From positions 460,494-524,493 of the forward strand of contig NZ_SMTF01000001.1 of assembly GCF_004357985.1 (NCBI RefSeq): a DNA stretch of 64,000 nucleotides, given 5' to 3'. The notes under the pieces are model-generated. The model did not search any database, had not been told where the DNA came from, and saw nothing but the letters and a program-made list of their open reading frames with translations. The stretch's first letter is position 1. Each line of letters starts with the position of its first letter. Positions 56,252-64,000 of this stretch are shown here, in pieces. A program made the translations under genes and the position numbers. Source of the stretch: Luteimonas aestuarii (GTDB lineage Bacteria > Pseudomonadota > Gammaproteobacteria > Xanthomonadales > Xanthomonadaceae).

Positions 56252-56777
56252 ACGACTGGTACAGCGTGAATCGGCCTGGTGCCTGCGCGCCAACCGCGCC
56301 TGCGCGCGCCAGCGCGTGCGTGCCTACTTCGCCGCCGTCAGCCGGCTTGGCGATGGCGTGTTCTGGTATGCGCTGATGGCCATCCTGATCCTGGTCGACG
56401 GCCGCGAGGGACTGGCGGCATCGGCCCACATGGCCGCGACCGGCATGGTCGCACTGCTGATGTACAAGGGACTGAAGCGCTGGACGCGGCGACCGCGGCC
56501 CTTCGCCTCCGATGGCCGCATCCGCGCCTGGGTGGCGCCGCTGGACGAATTCAGCTTCCCCTCCGGACATACGCTGCATGCGGTGTCGTTCACCATCGTC
56601 GCCGTGGCGCACTACCCGGCGCTGGCGTGGCTGCTGGTGCCGTTCGCCGCTTCGGTGGCGACCTCACGCGTGGTGCTGGGTCTGCACTACCCCAGCGACG
56701 TGCTGGCCGCGACCGCCATCGGTACAGGCCTGGCCTTCGTGTCGCTGTGGGCGGTGCCGGTGCATGCGTTCATGTGA
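56229..56777 (+). CDS. PAP2-family membrane phosphatase
   Basis: Removes phosphate from lipid or polyprenyl phosphates. 182 residues with several membrane segments and the three PAP2 signatures: K-G-L-K-R-W-T-R-R-P-R-P near residue 77, F-P-S-G-H-T near 113, and S-R-V-V-L-G-L-H-Y-P-S-D-V near 145-157. The start overlaps the upstream glycosyltransferase gene, so translation is coupled. Candidate substrates are undecaprenyl diphosphate or phosphatidic acid-type lipids. Confidence 0.93.
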   Translation: MHASPRLERLVQRESAWCLRANRACARQRVRAYFAAVSRLGDGVFWYALMAILILVDGREGLAASAHMAATGMVALLMYKGLKRWTRRPRPFASDGRIRAWVAPLDEFSFPSGHTLHAVSFTIVAVAHYPALAWLLVPFAASVATSRVVLGLHYPSDVLAATAIGTGLAFVSLWAVPVHAFM

Positions 56778-56831
56778 TCGCATGGAAACGCCGCTACGCT
56801 GACGGGTTTCCGCACCTTCACGGACAATGCG

Positions 56832-57689
56832 ATGTATCGCCCCCTGTTTCGATTGCTGCTGGCCAGCCTGCTTTGCGCCGGCTGCATGGCCGCTCACGCG
56901 CAAGCCACCCCGTCCGATGCGCATTCGACCGTCACGGTCGTCACGCTGAACCTCTACCACGACCGTGACGACTGGCCGAAGCGCCGCGCGCAGATCCCAG
57001 GCGTGCTGGGCGCGCTGCGACCCGATGCCATCGTGTTGCAGGAAGTCCTGCAGCACGAGAACCTGCAGAACCAGGCCGAATGGCTGGCAGCCGAACTTGG
57101 TTACGCGGTGTATTTCACCAGTGTCGATCCGGAAGAGAAGGTGCATCGCTATGGCAACGCCCTGCTGACCCCGCACCCGGTGCTGGCGCGCGACCAGGTG
57201 GCGCTGGAGCCACGCGACGACGGCCGCAACGCCGGGATGCTGCGGATCGACGTGCGCGGGCAACCGGTCAACATCTACGTCACCCACCTGCACCATACCC
57301 CCGGCGGCGCGGCGCTTCGCGCGCGCCAGATCGATGGCCTGATGGAGTTCATCACGCGGACCGCCGGCGATGCACCCAGCATCGTCGGGGGGGACTTCAA
57401 TGCCCTGGCCGATGCACCCGAACTTGCTGCGTTGACCGGCAGCGGATACATCGACAGCTTCGGGCAGCTGCATCCCGACGCAAGCCCTGAGGCGACTACG
57501 CTCAACCTTGCCTGGTTCGACACACCGCGGCGGATCGACCACATCTACTTCCAGCGCGGACGCTTCGAGGCGTTGCGCTCGGAAATCCTGTTCACCCAAC
57601 CGGACGAGACCGGCGCGTGGGCATCCGACCACCACGGCGTGCTGTCGGAGTTCGCGATCCTGCCGACGGGGACTGCCGAAGCGGAGTGA
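56832..57689 (+). CDS. Secreted endonuclease/exonuclease/phosphatase-family protein
   Basis: Metal-dependent phosphoesterase of the EEP superfamily, 285 residues with a signal peptide (residues 1-24; L-L-C-A-G-C is a poor lipobox). Active-site motifs in order: T-L-N-L-Y-H, V-L-Q-E-V-L, T-H-L-H-H-T-P, G-G-D-F-N-A-L, R-I-D-H-I-Y and S-D-H-H-G-V. Relatives hydrolyse DNA, phospholipid head groups or sphingomyelin; the substrate is not determinable. Starts at the ATG at 56832, 54 bases after the PAP2 gene, and may extend that operon. Confidence 0.87.
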   Translation: MYRPLFRLLLASLLCAGCMAAHAQATPSDAHSTVTVVTLNLYHDRDDWPKRRAQIPGVLGALRPDAIVLQEVLQHENLQNQAEWLAAELGYAVYFTSVDPEEKVHRYGNALLTPHPVLARDQVALEPRDDGRNAGMLRIDVRGQPVNIYVTHLHHTPGGAALRARQIDGLMEFITRTAGDAPSIVGGDFNALADAPELAALTGSGYIDSFGQLHPDASPEATTLNLAWFDTPRRIDHIYFQRGRFEALRSEILFTQPDETGAWASDHHGVLSEFAILPTGTAEAE

Positions 57690-57934
57690 GCGGGGGTCGT
57701 TGGCCACATCCCGCGTTCGAAAGACGCCGGGGAGCCGTGTCGCGGGATATCCTCGCAAGCGAACCACTTCCCACGGTGTCATTGATTCCGCAGCCACGGC
57801 ACGAACCAGGAGCCCGGAACTCCTCGACGGGCATCGACTCCGCCGAATTCCCCGCCAGGCCTTACTCGAGACCCGAGCCCATGGTTCCCGGCCTGCGCGG
57901 GGATGACGGCGGGTGCGCACTTCCGGAAGGTACG

Positions 57935-58831
57935 CTACAGGCGTTCCAGCGTTGCACGTGCCAGCGCGGGCACCAACTGACCCCGCCAATCGCGGTCGAT
58001 CCCCACCTGAGCCGACGCCTGGGTGGCATCGAACACATCCGCATCCACGTCCGCCAATACCCAACGCTGTGCCGGCGTGCCGCGTGCCAGCACGCCATCG
58101 GCGGGAAACCCGACGTCCATCGGCACGTAGACCGCGGCATCGCCGGTATTGACGTCGAGCGCCGGGCTCCATTCCGCGATGCCTGCGGTCACCGCCTGCG
58201 CGACATGGCAGCGGTTCTCCAGTGCGCGCGCCTGGCAACCGATGCGCACGCGGTGCGCGCCGGCCTCGGTATCGGTGCAGCTGGGCACCAGCAACACGCG
58301 CGCGCCCGCCTCGCGCTGCGCGCGCACCGGCAGCGGGAACTCGATGTCGTAGCACACGGCGATGCCGACGCGCAGTCCGTCCAGCGCGAACACCTTCAAT
58401 GCATCGCCCGGCTCGATCGTGCCGACGGCCTTCTCGAACCCGGTCAACTGCAGCTTGTCCTGCCAGGCGTGCCCGCCCTGCGCGGTGAACAGGTCGGCAC
58501 GGTTGCGATAGCGAGGCGCCTGCCCGCCCTCCCCGGCGACGTCCAGCAGGAAGGTGCCTGCCACCACATGCATCGACAGCGATCGCGCCAGCGAGGTGTA
58601 CAGCGCACACCACTGCGGCCGCAACGCCTGCAGTGCGGCCAGCGAACGCGGCAAGTCGGCCTGCACTTCCGGCGCGAACGTCGCAGCAAGCTCCAGCGAC
58701 AGGTACTCCGGCAACACGGCGATGCGTGCACCTGCATCGGCGGCGTCCTGCAGCCACGCACGTTGGCGCTCGGCGAACGCGTCGAAGCTCGACGGTGCAG
58801 CGATGTCGTAACGCGCCACCGCGACCCTCAT
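57935..58831 (-). CDS. Carbon-nitrogen hydrolase (nitrilase superfamily)
   Basis: Hydrolyses an amide or nitrile. From the ATG at 58831 it has 298 residues. The Glu-Lys-Cys triad is visible: Glu42 in L-P-E-Y-L-S, Lys126 in W-Q-D-K-L-Q, and Cys160 in A-V-C-Y-D-I-E-F-P. The start overlaps the stop of the GNAT gene (ATGA). Nitrilase plus N-acetyltransferase pairs are common and may act on the same small amine or amide. Substrate unknown. Confidence 0.91.
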   Translation of the reverse strand: MRVAVARYDIAAPSSFDAFAERQRAWLQDAADAGARIAVLPEYLSLELAATFAPEVQADLPRSLAALQALRPQWCALYTSLARSLSMHVVAGTFLLDVAGEGGQAPRYRNRADLFTAQGGHAWQDKLQLTGFEKAVGTIEPGDALKVFALDGLRVGIAVCYDIEFPLPVRAQREAGARVLLVPSCTDTEAGAHRVRIGCQARALENRCHVAQAVTAGIAEWSPALDVNTGDAAVYVPMDVGFPADGVLARGTPAQRWVLADVDADVFDATQASAQVGIDRDWRGQLVPALARATLERL

Positions 58832-59430
58832 GGCGTGTGCTCCAGTGGCCGCAGCCAGAATGTCAGGGCGTGCATGGTGCTTCCCACGCCGGTTTCCTCC
58901 CACGGCAGGCGCATCGTCATGCCCGGCTGCCGCACGTAACCGCGCCGCGACCAGAACGCATCATTGCCACGATGTCGCGGCGGGCGTCGTGGATCGTCCA
59001 CGTCGCGATCCACGGCGGCGAATGCCGTCCAGCGGAAGCCCCCCAACGTTCGCGCATGCGCTTCGCGTGCATCGAAGAATGCGTGGCCGATGCCGCGGCC
59101 GCGCCACGCCGGCAGCAGCACCGACTCGCCGAAATAGAACACCTCGCCGGGATCGATGCCACGGGCGTCGAACGGCGCCCGGAATGCCTCGGCATCGTCG
59201 GCCAGCGGCAAGCCGGTGGATACGCCGACCGGTCGATCCCCCTCCAGCGCCAGCACGAACACGCTGCGCGGCGATGCCGCGTAGGCGGCGAGATACTCGC
59301 GCTCGTAGCCCGGATCACCCGCGTAGAGGTAGGGCCAGTCGCGGAACACCGCGATCCGCAGCGCCGCCACCGCCTCCAGCCACGGCCCCGCCTCGGCCCC
59401 ACGCACCACCTGGATCTGCTGCGATTGCAT
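58828..59430 (-). CDS. GNAT-family N-acetyltransferase
   Basis: Probable acetyl-CoA-dependent acetyltransferase of 200 residues. The GNAT core shows R-S-V-F-V-L-A-L-E-G-D-R-P-V-G-V (strands 2-3), V-L-L-P-A-W-R-G-R-G-I-G-H-A-F (acetyl-CoA loop, near residue 105) and F-W-S-R-R-G-Y near the end. Translationally coupled to the nitrilase-family gene downstream. Starts at the ATG at 59430; substrate unknown. Confidence 0.88.
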   Translation of the reverse strand: MQSQQIQVVRGAEAGPWLEAVAALRIAVFRDWPYLYAGDPGYEREYLAAYAASPRSVFVLALEGDRPVGVSTGLPLADDAEAFRAPFDARGIDPGEVFYFGESVLLPAWRGRGIGHAFFDAREAHARTLGGFRWTAFAAVDRDVDDPRRPPRHRGNDAFWSRRGYVRQPGMTMRLPWEETGVGSTMHALTFWLRPLEHTP

Positions 59431-59560
59431 GGTGCGCCACCTGCCTTGTCCGGAACCCGTAGGACTTCACGTTGTTTCACAACAGGGCCGCAGGCATCAC
59501 CACGGCAGTCGCCATGATGCACCGGTCCCGACGCATTGTCTTCGCTACAGGGGTGACACC

Positions 59561-60304
59561 ATGGCTTCGGTTTCCGCCGATCTGCACTACTGGACCCGCC
59601 GCGCAGCGATCGCCGGCATCAATGGCCTGCATGCGCTGGCGCCGCCGCTCCGCAACTACACGCGCGTGGTGTTCCACATGGACACCGTGTTCTGGCTGTG
59701 CGCGGCACACGGCTACCCGATGGAGCGGCCACGCATCCTCGACCCGTTCGCCGGCGCCGGCATCAACATGTCGCACAGCTACCTCGACCGGGTCAGCGAA
59801 GCCCACCTGTGCGACATCGACCAGGACGCGGCGCGGCTGGCCGGCAAGCTGGACCCGAAGGTCACGTCGATCCACGGCGACAGCTTCAGGATGATCAACG
59901 AGGGCGACGATCGCCTCGGCCTGTACGACATGATCGTGCTGGACAACAACCTGGGCGGCATCTACCACGGCTTCTGCGAGCATTTCGACGCCATGCCCGC
60001 CGTGTTCCGCTACTTCGACCCGAAATCGGAACATGCGGTGCTGGCGCTGAACTTCATCACCGATCCGGAAATGATGAACGCCGACCCGCGCTTCAACACG
60101 CCTTCGTTCGAGGACCAGATGGCCGAGCGCGCGGCGTTCTACGGCACTGCATCGCGCCGCATCACGCCTGCCATCGGCGCAAGCGCCTACGACCGGCAGG
60201 CACGCAAGCAAGGCTGGAAGGTCGTCGGCCACGCGCTTGCCCCGCGCGCCGAGTTCTTTGGCTTCCTGCTGCTGTTCCTCGAGCGCGAAACCGCTGCAGC
60301 CTGA
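59561..60304 (+). CDS. Uncharacterised protein with methyltransferase-like motif
   Basis: 247 residues from the ATG at 59561, preceded by a GGGGTGA stretch. Not recognised with confidence. I-L-D-P-F-A-G-A-G-I-N (near residue 65) resembles SAM-binding motif I, followed by an acidic strand end L-C-D-I-D-Q-D-A-A-R-L, and Y-D-M-I-V-L-D-N-N-L-G-G could be motif IV, so a Rossmann methyltransferase fold is plausible. No signal peptide or membrane segment. A Met-rich P-E-M-M-N-A segment and R-A-E-F-F-G-F-L-L-L-F end the protein. Divergent from the GNAT/nitrilase pair. Confidence 0.6.
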   Translation: MASVSADLHYWTRRAAIAGINGLHALAPPLRNYTRVVFHMDTVFWLCAAHGYPMERPRILDPFAGAGINMSHSYLDRVSEAHLCDIDQDAARLAGKLDPKVTSIHGDSFRMINEGDDRLGLYDMIVLDNNLGGIYHGFCEHFDAMPAVFRYFDPKSEHAVLALNFITDPEMMNADPRFNTPSFEDQMAERAAFYGTASRRITPAIGASAYDRQARKQGWKVVGHALAPRAEFFGFLLLFLERETAAA

Positions 60305-60348
60305 CGCCCGGCTGCAGCGGTCCACTCGAACTCGACCTCTGCCTGCAA

Positions 60349-61707
60349 TCAGGGCTTCGGGGCCGGCGCCGCCAGCTGGTACCAGTCGACCCTGCGGGTA
60401 GCGACCATCAGCGCAGCGAGGATCACGAACAGCAGTCCCGCACCGAGCACCAGTGCGTTGTCTTCCGAGACCAGCAGGCCGTACAGCGCGGCATACAGCA
60501 GGGCCAGCATCGCCGCGAACCCGCCGCCCCGCAGCGTGCTGCGCAGTACGTGTGCGAGATAGAACCCGAGCAGGCCGATGCAGGCCACGCTGGCCGCGAG
60601 ATAGGCCCAGCCGAATGCGATGTGCTCGGACAGCGCCACCAGCAGCAGGAAGAAGATCGATAGCGCCAGCCCGACCAGGCCGTACTGGATGGGGTGGATG
60701 CGCAGCTGCTTGACCAACTCGAGCATGAAGAAGCCGACGAAGGTCAACAGCACGAACAGCACGCCGTACTTGGTGGCACGGTCGGCCTGCACGTAGGGAT
60801 TCACCGGGTCGACCAGCGAAATCCCAACCACGTCCAGCCCGTTGCCACCGCCGTCACGCACCGCGGCCACGTCGGTCGAGGACAGCCCCTGCCCGCCGCG
60901 ATATTGCGCCTGGGCATTGGTCGCCAATGCACTGACCTCCCATTCGCCGCGAAACCCGGAGGCCGATGTGCTGCGCTCGCGCGGCAGGAACGCGCCATTG
61001 AACTGCGGGTGCGGCCACGTCGACTCGACCACGACGTGGTTGCGCGTTGCCAGCGGCGCGAAGGCGAAGGCTTCGGCGCCGGCCAGCTCCACGTCGAGGA
61101 CGGCATCGAAGGCCAGTGAGGTGCCGGCCCGTGGCACCGGCAAGCGCACATGCACCCCCGGCTGGCCGCGATGCCCCTGCCCCTGCTGCAGCGCGACCTC
61201 GCTGCCGTCCAGTCGCAGGCGGGGTGCGGCGCGCAGGCCGCGCACATCGGCGATGCCGTAGCCCAGCCACGGCTGCCCGATCCGTCGCGGCAGCGCGGGA
61301 TCGGCATCGGCCGGCACCTGCACATCGAAGCGTGCCCGCAGGTTGCCGGTCAGCGCGTACATGCGGATCTCATGCAGGCCCAGCCTTCGCGTGTAGGGCG
61401 CCAGCCGTGCGGTGAATGCCGCGTCCTGTGCGAAGAACACCCATTCGCCGCTTTCCCCGTCGCGACGCACCGTGCGCACCACGTCGCCGCGCGCGTCCTT
61501 TTCCTCGACTTCCACGATCTCGGTCCATGGCACCACCAGCACCGGGCCAGCGATGCCCTGCGCACCAGCCTCGCTGCGCGCGATCGCCTGCACCGCCTCG
61601 GCGCGATAGACCTGCCGGTCGTGCACCACGCCACGGATCATCGCCAACGGCACCAGGATCGCCAGCGTCATCAGCACCACCACCAACACCTTCAAAGCCA
61701 GCTTCAT
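60349..61707 (-). CDS. creD: CreD-family inner-membrane protein
   Basis: 452 residues: one N-terminal membrane helix (about 5-27), a periplasmic beta-rich domain (V-V-P-W-T-E-I-V-E-V-E onward), and about five C-terminal membrane helices from residue 330. This is the CreD layout. In E. coli, creD is under CreBC control and affects envelope and colicin tolerance; the biochemical role is unclear. The ATG at 61707 has GGAGGGAG eight bases upstream. Downstream of creC by 124 bases. Confidence 0.9.
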   Translation of the reverse strand: MKLALKVLVVVLMTLAILVPLAMIRGVVHDRQVYRAEAVQAIARSEAGAQGIAGPVLVVPWTEIVEVEEKDARGDVVRTVRRDGESGEWVFFAQDAAFTARLAPYTRRLGLHEIRMYALTGNLRARFDVQVPADADPALPRRIGQPWLGYGIADVRGLRAAPRLRLDGSEVALQQGQGHRGQPGVHVRLPVPRAGTSLAFDAVLDVELAGAEAFAFAPLATRNHVVVESTWPHPQFNGAFLPRERSTSASGFRGEWEVSALATNAQAQYRGGQGLSSTDVAAVRDGGGNGLDVVGISLVDPVNPYVQADRATKYGVLFVLLTFVGFFMLELVKQLRIHPIQYGLVGLALSIFFLLLVALSEHIAFGWAYLAASVACIGLLGFYLAHVLRSTLRGGGFAAMLALLYAALYGLLVSEDNALVLGAGLLFVILAALMVATRRVDWYQLAAPAPKP

Positions 61708-61831
61708 CGCACGCTCCCTCCGGATGAGGGCGCCAGCGTGCCCGCGCGGCATGGGCCGGCGATGGCGCGAATGTGTGGCGACGGTGAAGTACCCGCATCG
61801 GGCGGAGCACGGCGCGGGCGACGACGTCCGG

Positions 61832-63265
61832 TCAGTCCGCCAGCGGCAGTTCCACCCGCGCGATGGCGCCGCCCTCGTCGCGATTGGCCAACGACGCGCG
61901 GCCACCGTGCAGTTCGGCCACCTCGGCCACGAACGGCAAGCCCAGTCCGCTGCTGCGGCTGCCGCCCCCGGGACGCGGCAGCGAATAGAACCGTTCGAAC
62001 ACCCGGCCCAGTGCGTACTCCGGCACGCCGGGGCCTTCGTCCCCGATCTCGACCACGACATGCGCGCCAGCGCGTACCAGCGACCACCGCACCCGGCTGC
62101 CCGCCGGCGCGTGCGCCAGCGCGTTGTCCAGCAGGTTGGCGAACAGTTGCCGCAGCAGGAAGCCGTCGCCGCGCACGATGGCCGCGGGCGGTTCCCGCGG
62201 TGGCTGCAGCGACACGCCCTGCTGCTCCGCGCGCAATGCGAACTGCAGGCAGACGTCGGCCAGCAGCGTGCCGACATCGATCGCCTCCGGCTGCTCGATG
62301 CGCTGCCGCGATTCCACTGCCGCCAGCGCCAGCAGCTTGTCGATGGTCTGCGCCATGCGTTCGCTCTGGCCATCGACGTGCGCGGCGAAACGTACCCGGT
62401 CGGCCTCGGGCAGCGAGGGTTCCGACAGCAGTTCCGCCGCACCGCGGATCGCGGTCAACGGCGCCTTGAGTTCGTGGGTGAGGCTGTGCACGTAGCCCTC
62501 GACATACTGCTTGCCCTCCAGCCGGTCGCGCATGGTTTCCAGCGCGCGGCCGAGGTCGGCGAACTCACCCGCGGCATCGGGCAGCGTGGCGCGCTCGCCC
62601 GCGGTCACTGCGCGGGCATAGCGCTGCAGGCCGCCCAACTGGCGCGACAGCCACCACGATGCCAGCAGGCCGATGCCCAGCGCCGCGCCCAGCAACACCA
62701 GCCCCCAGCGGCGCACGGTGCGCTCGCTGCGCGCGATGAACGGCTGGGTCGCGCTGTTCGGCTTGGCCACCGTCAGCACGCCGATCAGCCGGTCGCCGTC
62801 GAGGATCGGCGCGGCCACGTGCATCACCGTGCTGTCTTCGTCGTCCGGATCGCTGCGGGTCGAACGCGCCCCATATTGGCCGCGCAGCGTCAGGTACACG
62901 TCGTTCCAGCGCGAATTGTCGCGGCCCATGTCCAGGCCTGCCGAGTCGTAGACCACGATGCCCGCGGCATCGGTGATGGTGACGCGGTAACTGACGCGGC
63001 GCTTGCGTACGTCCCAGATGTGCGCGCCCAGGTCGCGATGGCGCAGCGCATCGATGCGACGGGCGAAGCGGCCGTCGGCGATGCGCCCGGCCAGCATGTC
63101 GTCGGTGGCCAGTTCCGCCAGCACGTTGGCGGTATCGGCCAGCGTGTCCTCCATCGCCTGGCGCACGCCGGGCTTCACTTCCTGCACGAACACGCGCAGC
63201 AACAGGATGCCGGCGATCGCGACGATCACGAAGTACCCCAGCAGGATGCGCAGGCCGATCTTCAC
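61832..63265 (-). CDS. creC: Two-component sensor histidine kinase CreC
   Basis: Inner-membrane histidine kinase for CreB. 477 residues: N-terminal membrane helix (7-25), periplasmic CreC-type sensor region with V-V-Y-D-S-A-G-L-D-M-G-R-D-N-S-R-W, second membrane helix (about 188-206), HAMP-like linker, HisKA with His264 in S-L-T-H-E-L-K-A-P-L, and HATPase with N-L-L-D-N-A-L-A-H, G-P-G-V and S-G-L-G-L. The S-L-T-H-E-L-K motif is typical of CreC. Starts seven bases from the creB stop. Confidence 0.94.
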   Translation of the reverse strand: MKIGLRILLGYFVIVAIAGILLLRVFVQEVKPGVRQAMEDTLADTANVLAELATDDMLAGRIADGRFARRIDALRHRDLGAHIWDVRKRRVSYRVTITDAAGIVVYDSAGLDMGRDNSRWNDVYLTLRGQYGARSTRSDPDDEDSTVMHVAAPILDGDRLIGVLTVAKPNSATQPFIARSERTVRRWGLVLLGAALGIGLLASWWLSRQLGGLQRYARAVTAGERATLPDAAGEFADLGRALETMRDRLEGKQYVEGYVHSLTHELKAPLTAIRGAAELLSEPSLPEADRVRFAAHVDGQSERMAQTIDKLLALAAVESRQRIEQPEAIDVGTLLADVCLQFALRAEQQGVSLQPPREPPAAIVRGDGFLLRQLFANLLDNALAHAPAGSRVRWSLVRAGAHVVVEIGDEGPGVPEYALGRVFERFYSLPRPGGGSRSSGLGLPFVAEVAELHGGRASLANRDEGGAIARVELPLAD

Positions 63266-63271
63266 CGCGGC

Positions 63272-63946
63272 TCAGCCGGCATCCACGGAATAGCCCAGGC
63301 CGCGATGGGTACGGATCGGGTCGGTGCCGGGCGCGATGGCGTGCAGCTTCGCGCGCAGCGTCTTGACGTGGGTGTCCACGGTGCGGTCGCTGCTGTCCAG
63401 CGCATCGCCCCACACCCGGTCCATCAGCTGCGCACGCGACAGCACCGCACCCGGCCGCGCCAGCAGCGCCGCCAGCAGGCCGTATTCGTAGCGGGTGAGT
63501 TCGAGCAACTGCCCGTGCCAGCGGATGCGGCGGCCTTCGGCATCGTGCTCGAAGCCTTTCGACGCCACTGGCGCCGGCGCAGCGGCGGCCACGCGTCGCA
63601 GCAGCGCCCGTATCCGTGCCGCCAGTTCGCGCGGCGAGAACGGCTTGGCGATGTAGTCGTCCGCGCCCAGTTCGAACCCGAGCATGCGGTCCGCCTCGGC
63701 ACCGTGCGCGGTCAGGAAGATCACCGGCAGGTCATGCCGCGCGCGCAGTTCCCGGCACAGCGCGAAACCACCGATGTCCGGCAACCCCACGTCGAGTACC
63801 GCAAGGTCGAATGCGACGGCACCGGCCTGGCGCAGCGCATCGCCTGCCGTGGCGCAATGCACCACCGCATGGCCCTCGGCCTGCAGCGCGTACACCACGG
63901 TGTCGGCGATGGCGGATTCGTCTTCGACCAGCAGGATGCGGGGCAT
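63272..63946 (-). CDS. creB: Response regulator CreB
   Basis: OmpR-family regulator of 224 residues: receiver domain with phospho-acceptor Asp52 (L-A-V-L-D-V-G-L-P), Thr (F-L-T-A-H-G) and Lys (I-A-K-P-F-S-P-R-E) switch residues, and a winged-helix C-terminal domain ending R-T-H-R-G-L-G-Y-S. In enterics CreBC responds to carbon and energy status. The ATG at 63946 is only five bases from a GATTCCC heptamer array (minus-strand reading), and no purine-rich ribosome binding site is visible in between. Confidence 0.95.
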   Translation of the reverse strand: MPRILLVEDESAIADTVVYALQAEGHAVVHCATAGDALRQAGAVAFDLAVLDVGLPDIGGFALCRELRARHDLPVIFLTAHGAEADRMLGFELGADDYIAKPFSPRELAARIRALLRRVAAAAPAPVASKGFEHDAEGRRIRWHGQLLELTRYEYGLLAALLARPGAVLSRAQLMDRVWGDALDSSDRTVDTHVKTLRAKLHAIAPGTDPIRTHRGLGYSVDAG

Positions 63947-63951
63947 GGGGC

Positions 63952-64000
63952 GGGAATCGGGAATCGGGAATCGGGAATCGGGAATCGGGAATCGGGAATC
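63952..64000. repeat. GGGAATC heptamer tandem array in the creB leader
   Basis: Seven perfect, uninterrupted copies of GGGAATC (plus strand) reach the window edge and presumably continue. They begin six bases upstream of the creB start codon. Such GGGAATC arrays are frequent in xanthomonad genomes, usually between genes. Confidence 0.95.

Noticed and set aside
53396..56293. Open frame of 965 codons opposite ppx and the glycosyltransferase
   Set aside because: Shadow of two genes with intact catalytic motifs on the plus strand.
63952..64000. Regular repeats suggestive of a CRISPR array
   Set aside because: The unit is a 7-base perfect tandem with no spacers; it is a simple-sequence repeat.

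Overview
The window looks like a chromosomal segment of a xanthomonad gammaproteobacterium (Xanthomonadaceae/Lysobacteraceae, of the Luteimonas, Lysobacter or Pseudoxanthomonas kind). The reasons are high G+C with strong GC3 bias, the orders clpP-clpX-lon-hupB and phoB-phoR-ppk-ppx, a xylan locus whose operator matches the Xanthomonas xyl-box, and the short hairpin and heptamer repeats typical of this group. No sequence search was possible; the genus is inference.

Bases 1-19300 are a xylan/arabinoxylan utilisation locus. A GH10 xylanase (cut by the window edge), a GH51 arabinofuranosidase, an SMP-30-like lipoprotein, and a leftward operon-like run of GH67 alpha-glucuronidase, SGNH acetyl-esterase, GH43 and GH3 enzymes would cut the backbone and remove glucuronyl, acetyl and arabinosyl decorations. 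A LacI-type regulator is divergent from GH67. A second leftward group, xylB-xylA-xylE-like transporter, takes up xylose and converts it to xylulose 5-phosphate; two xyl-box sequences lie upstream of xylB.

Bases 19700-34150 are mixed housekeeping genes: a small conserved-looking protein, parC, a thiopurine methyltransferase, a bacterioferritin lacking the usual haem-ligand Met, a penicillin-acylase family hydrolase, a PP2C phosphatase, dnaQ-rnhA-methyltransferase, gloB-mltD-like, fabI and ppiD.

Bases 34200-42150 are a protein quality-control block (hupB, lon, clpX, clpP, tig, all leftward) framed by tRNA genes: Asp and Val on the minus strand before hupB, and Pro, Arg, His, Lys and Leu on the plus strand after tig.

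Bases 42460-48600 carry a Bax-inhibitor-1-like membrane protein, an NhaC-like antiporter, an NAD-type isocitrate dehydrogenase, a CMD/AhpD-like protein with a glutaredoxin, and a BepA-like M48 protease. Bases 48618-55009 form the phosphate regulon core: a Pho box, phoB, phoR, ppk1 and ppx. phoB and phoR are separated by 670 bases of inverted repeats. A GT4 glycosyltransferase with a PAP2 phosphatase, an EEP-family hydrolase, a nitrilase/GNAT pair and an unassigned protein follow. The window ends with leftward creB-creC-creD, whose first gene starts six bases from a GGGAATC heptamer array.

No phage, insertion sequence, CRISPR array or obvious defence system is visible. The most unusual signals are repeat elements embedded in genes: in the autoprocessing spacer of the acylase, at the stop codon of tig, in the 5' region of the GH3 gene, and in the creB leader.
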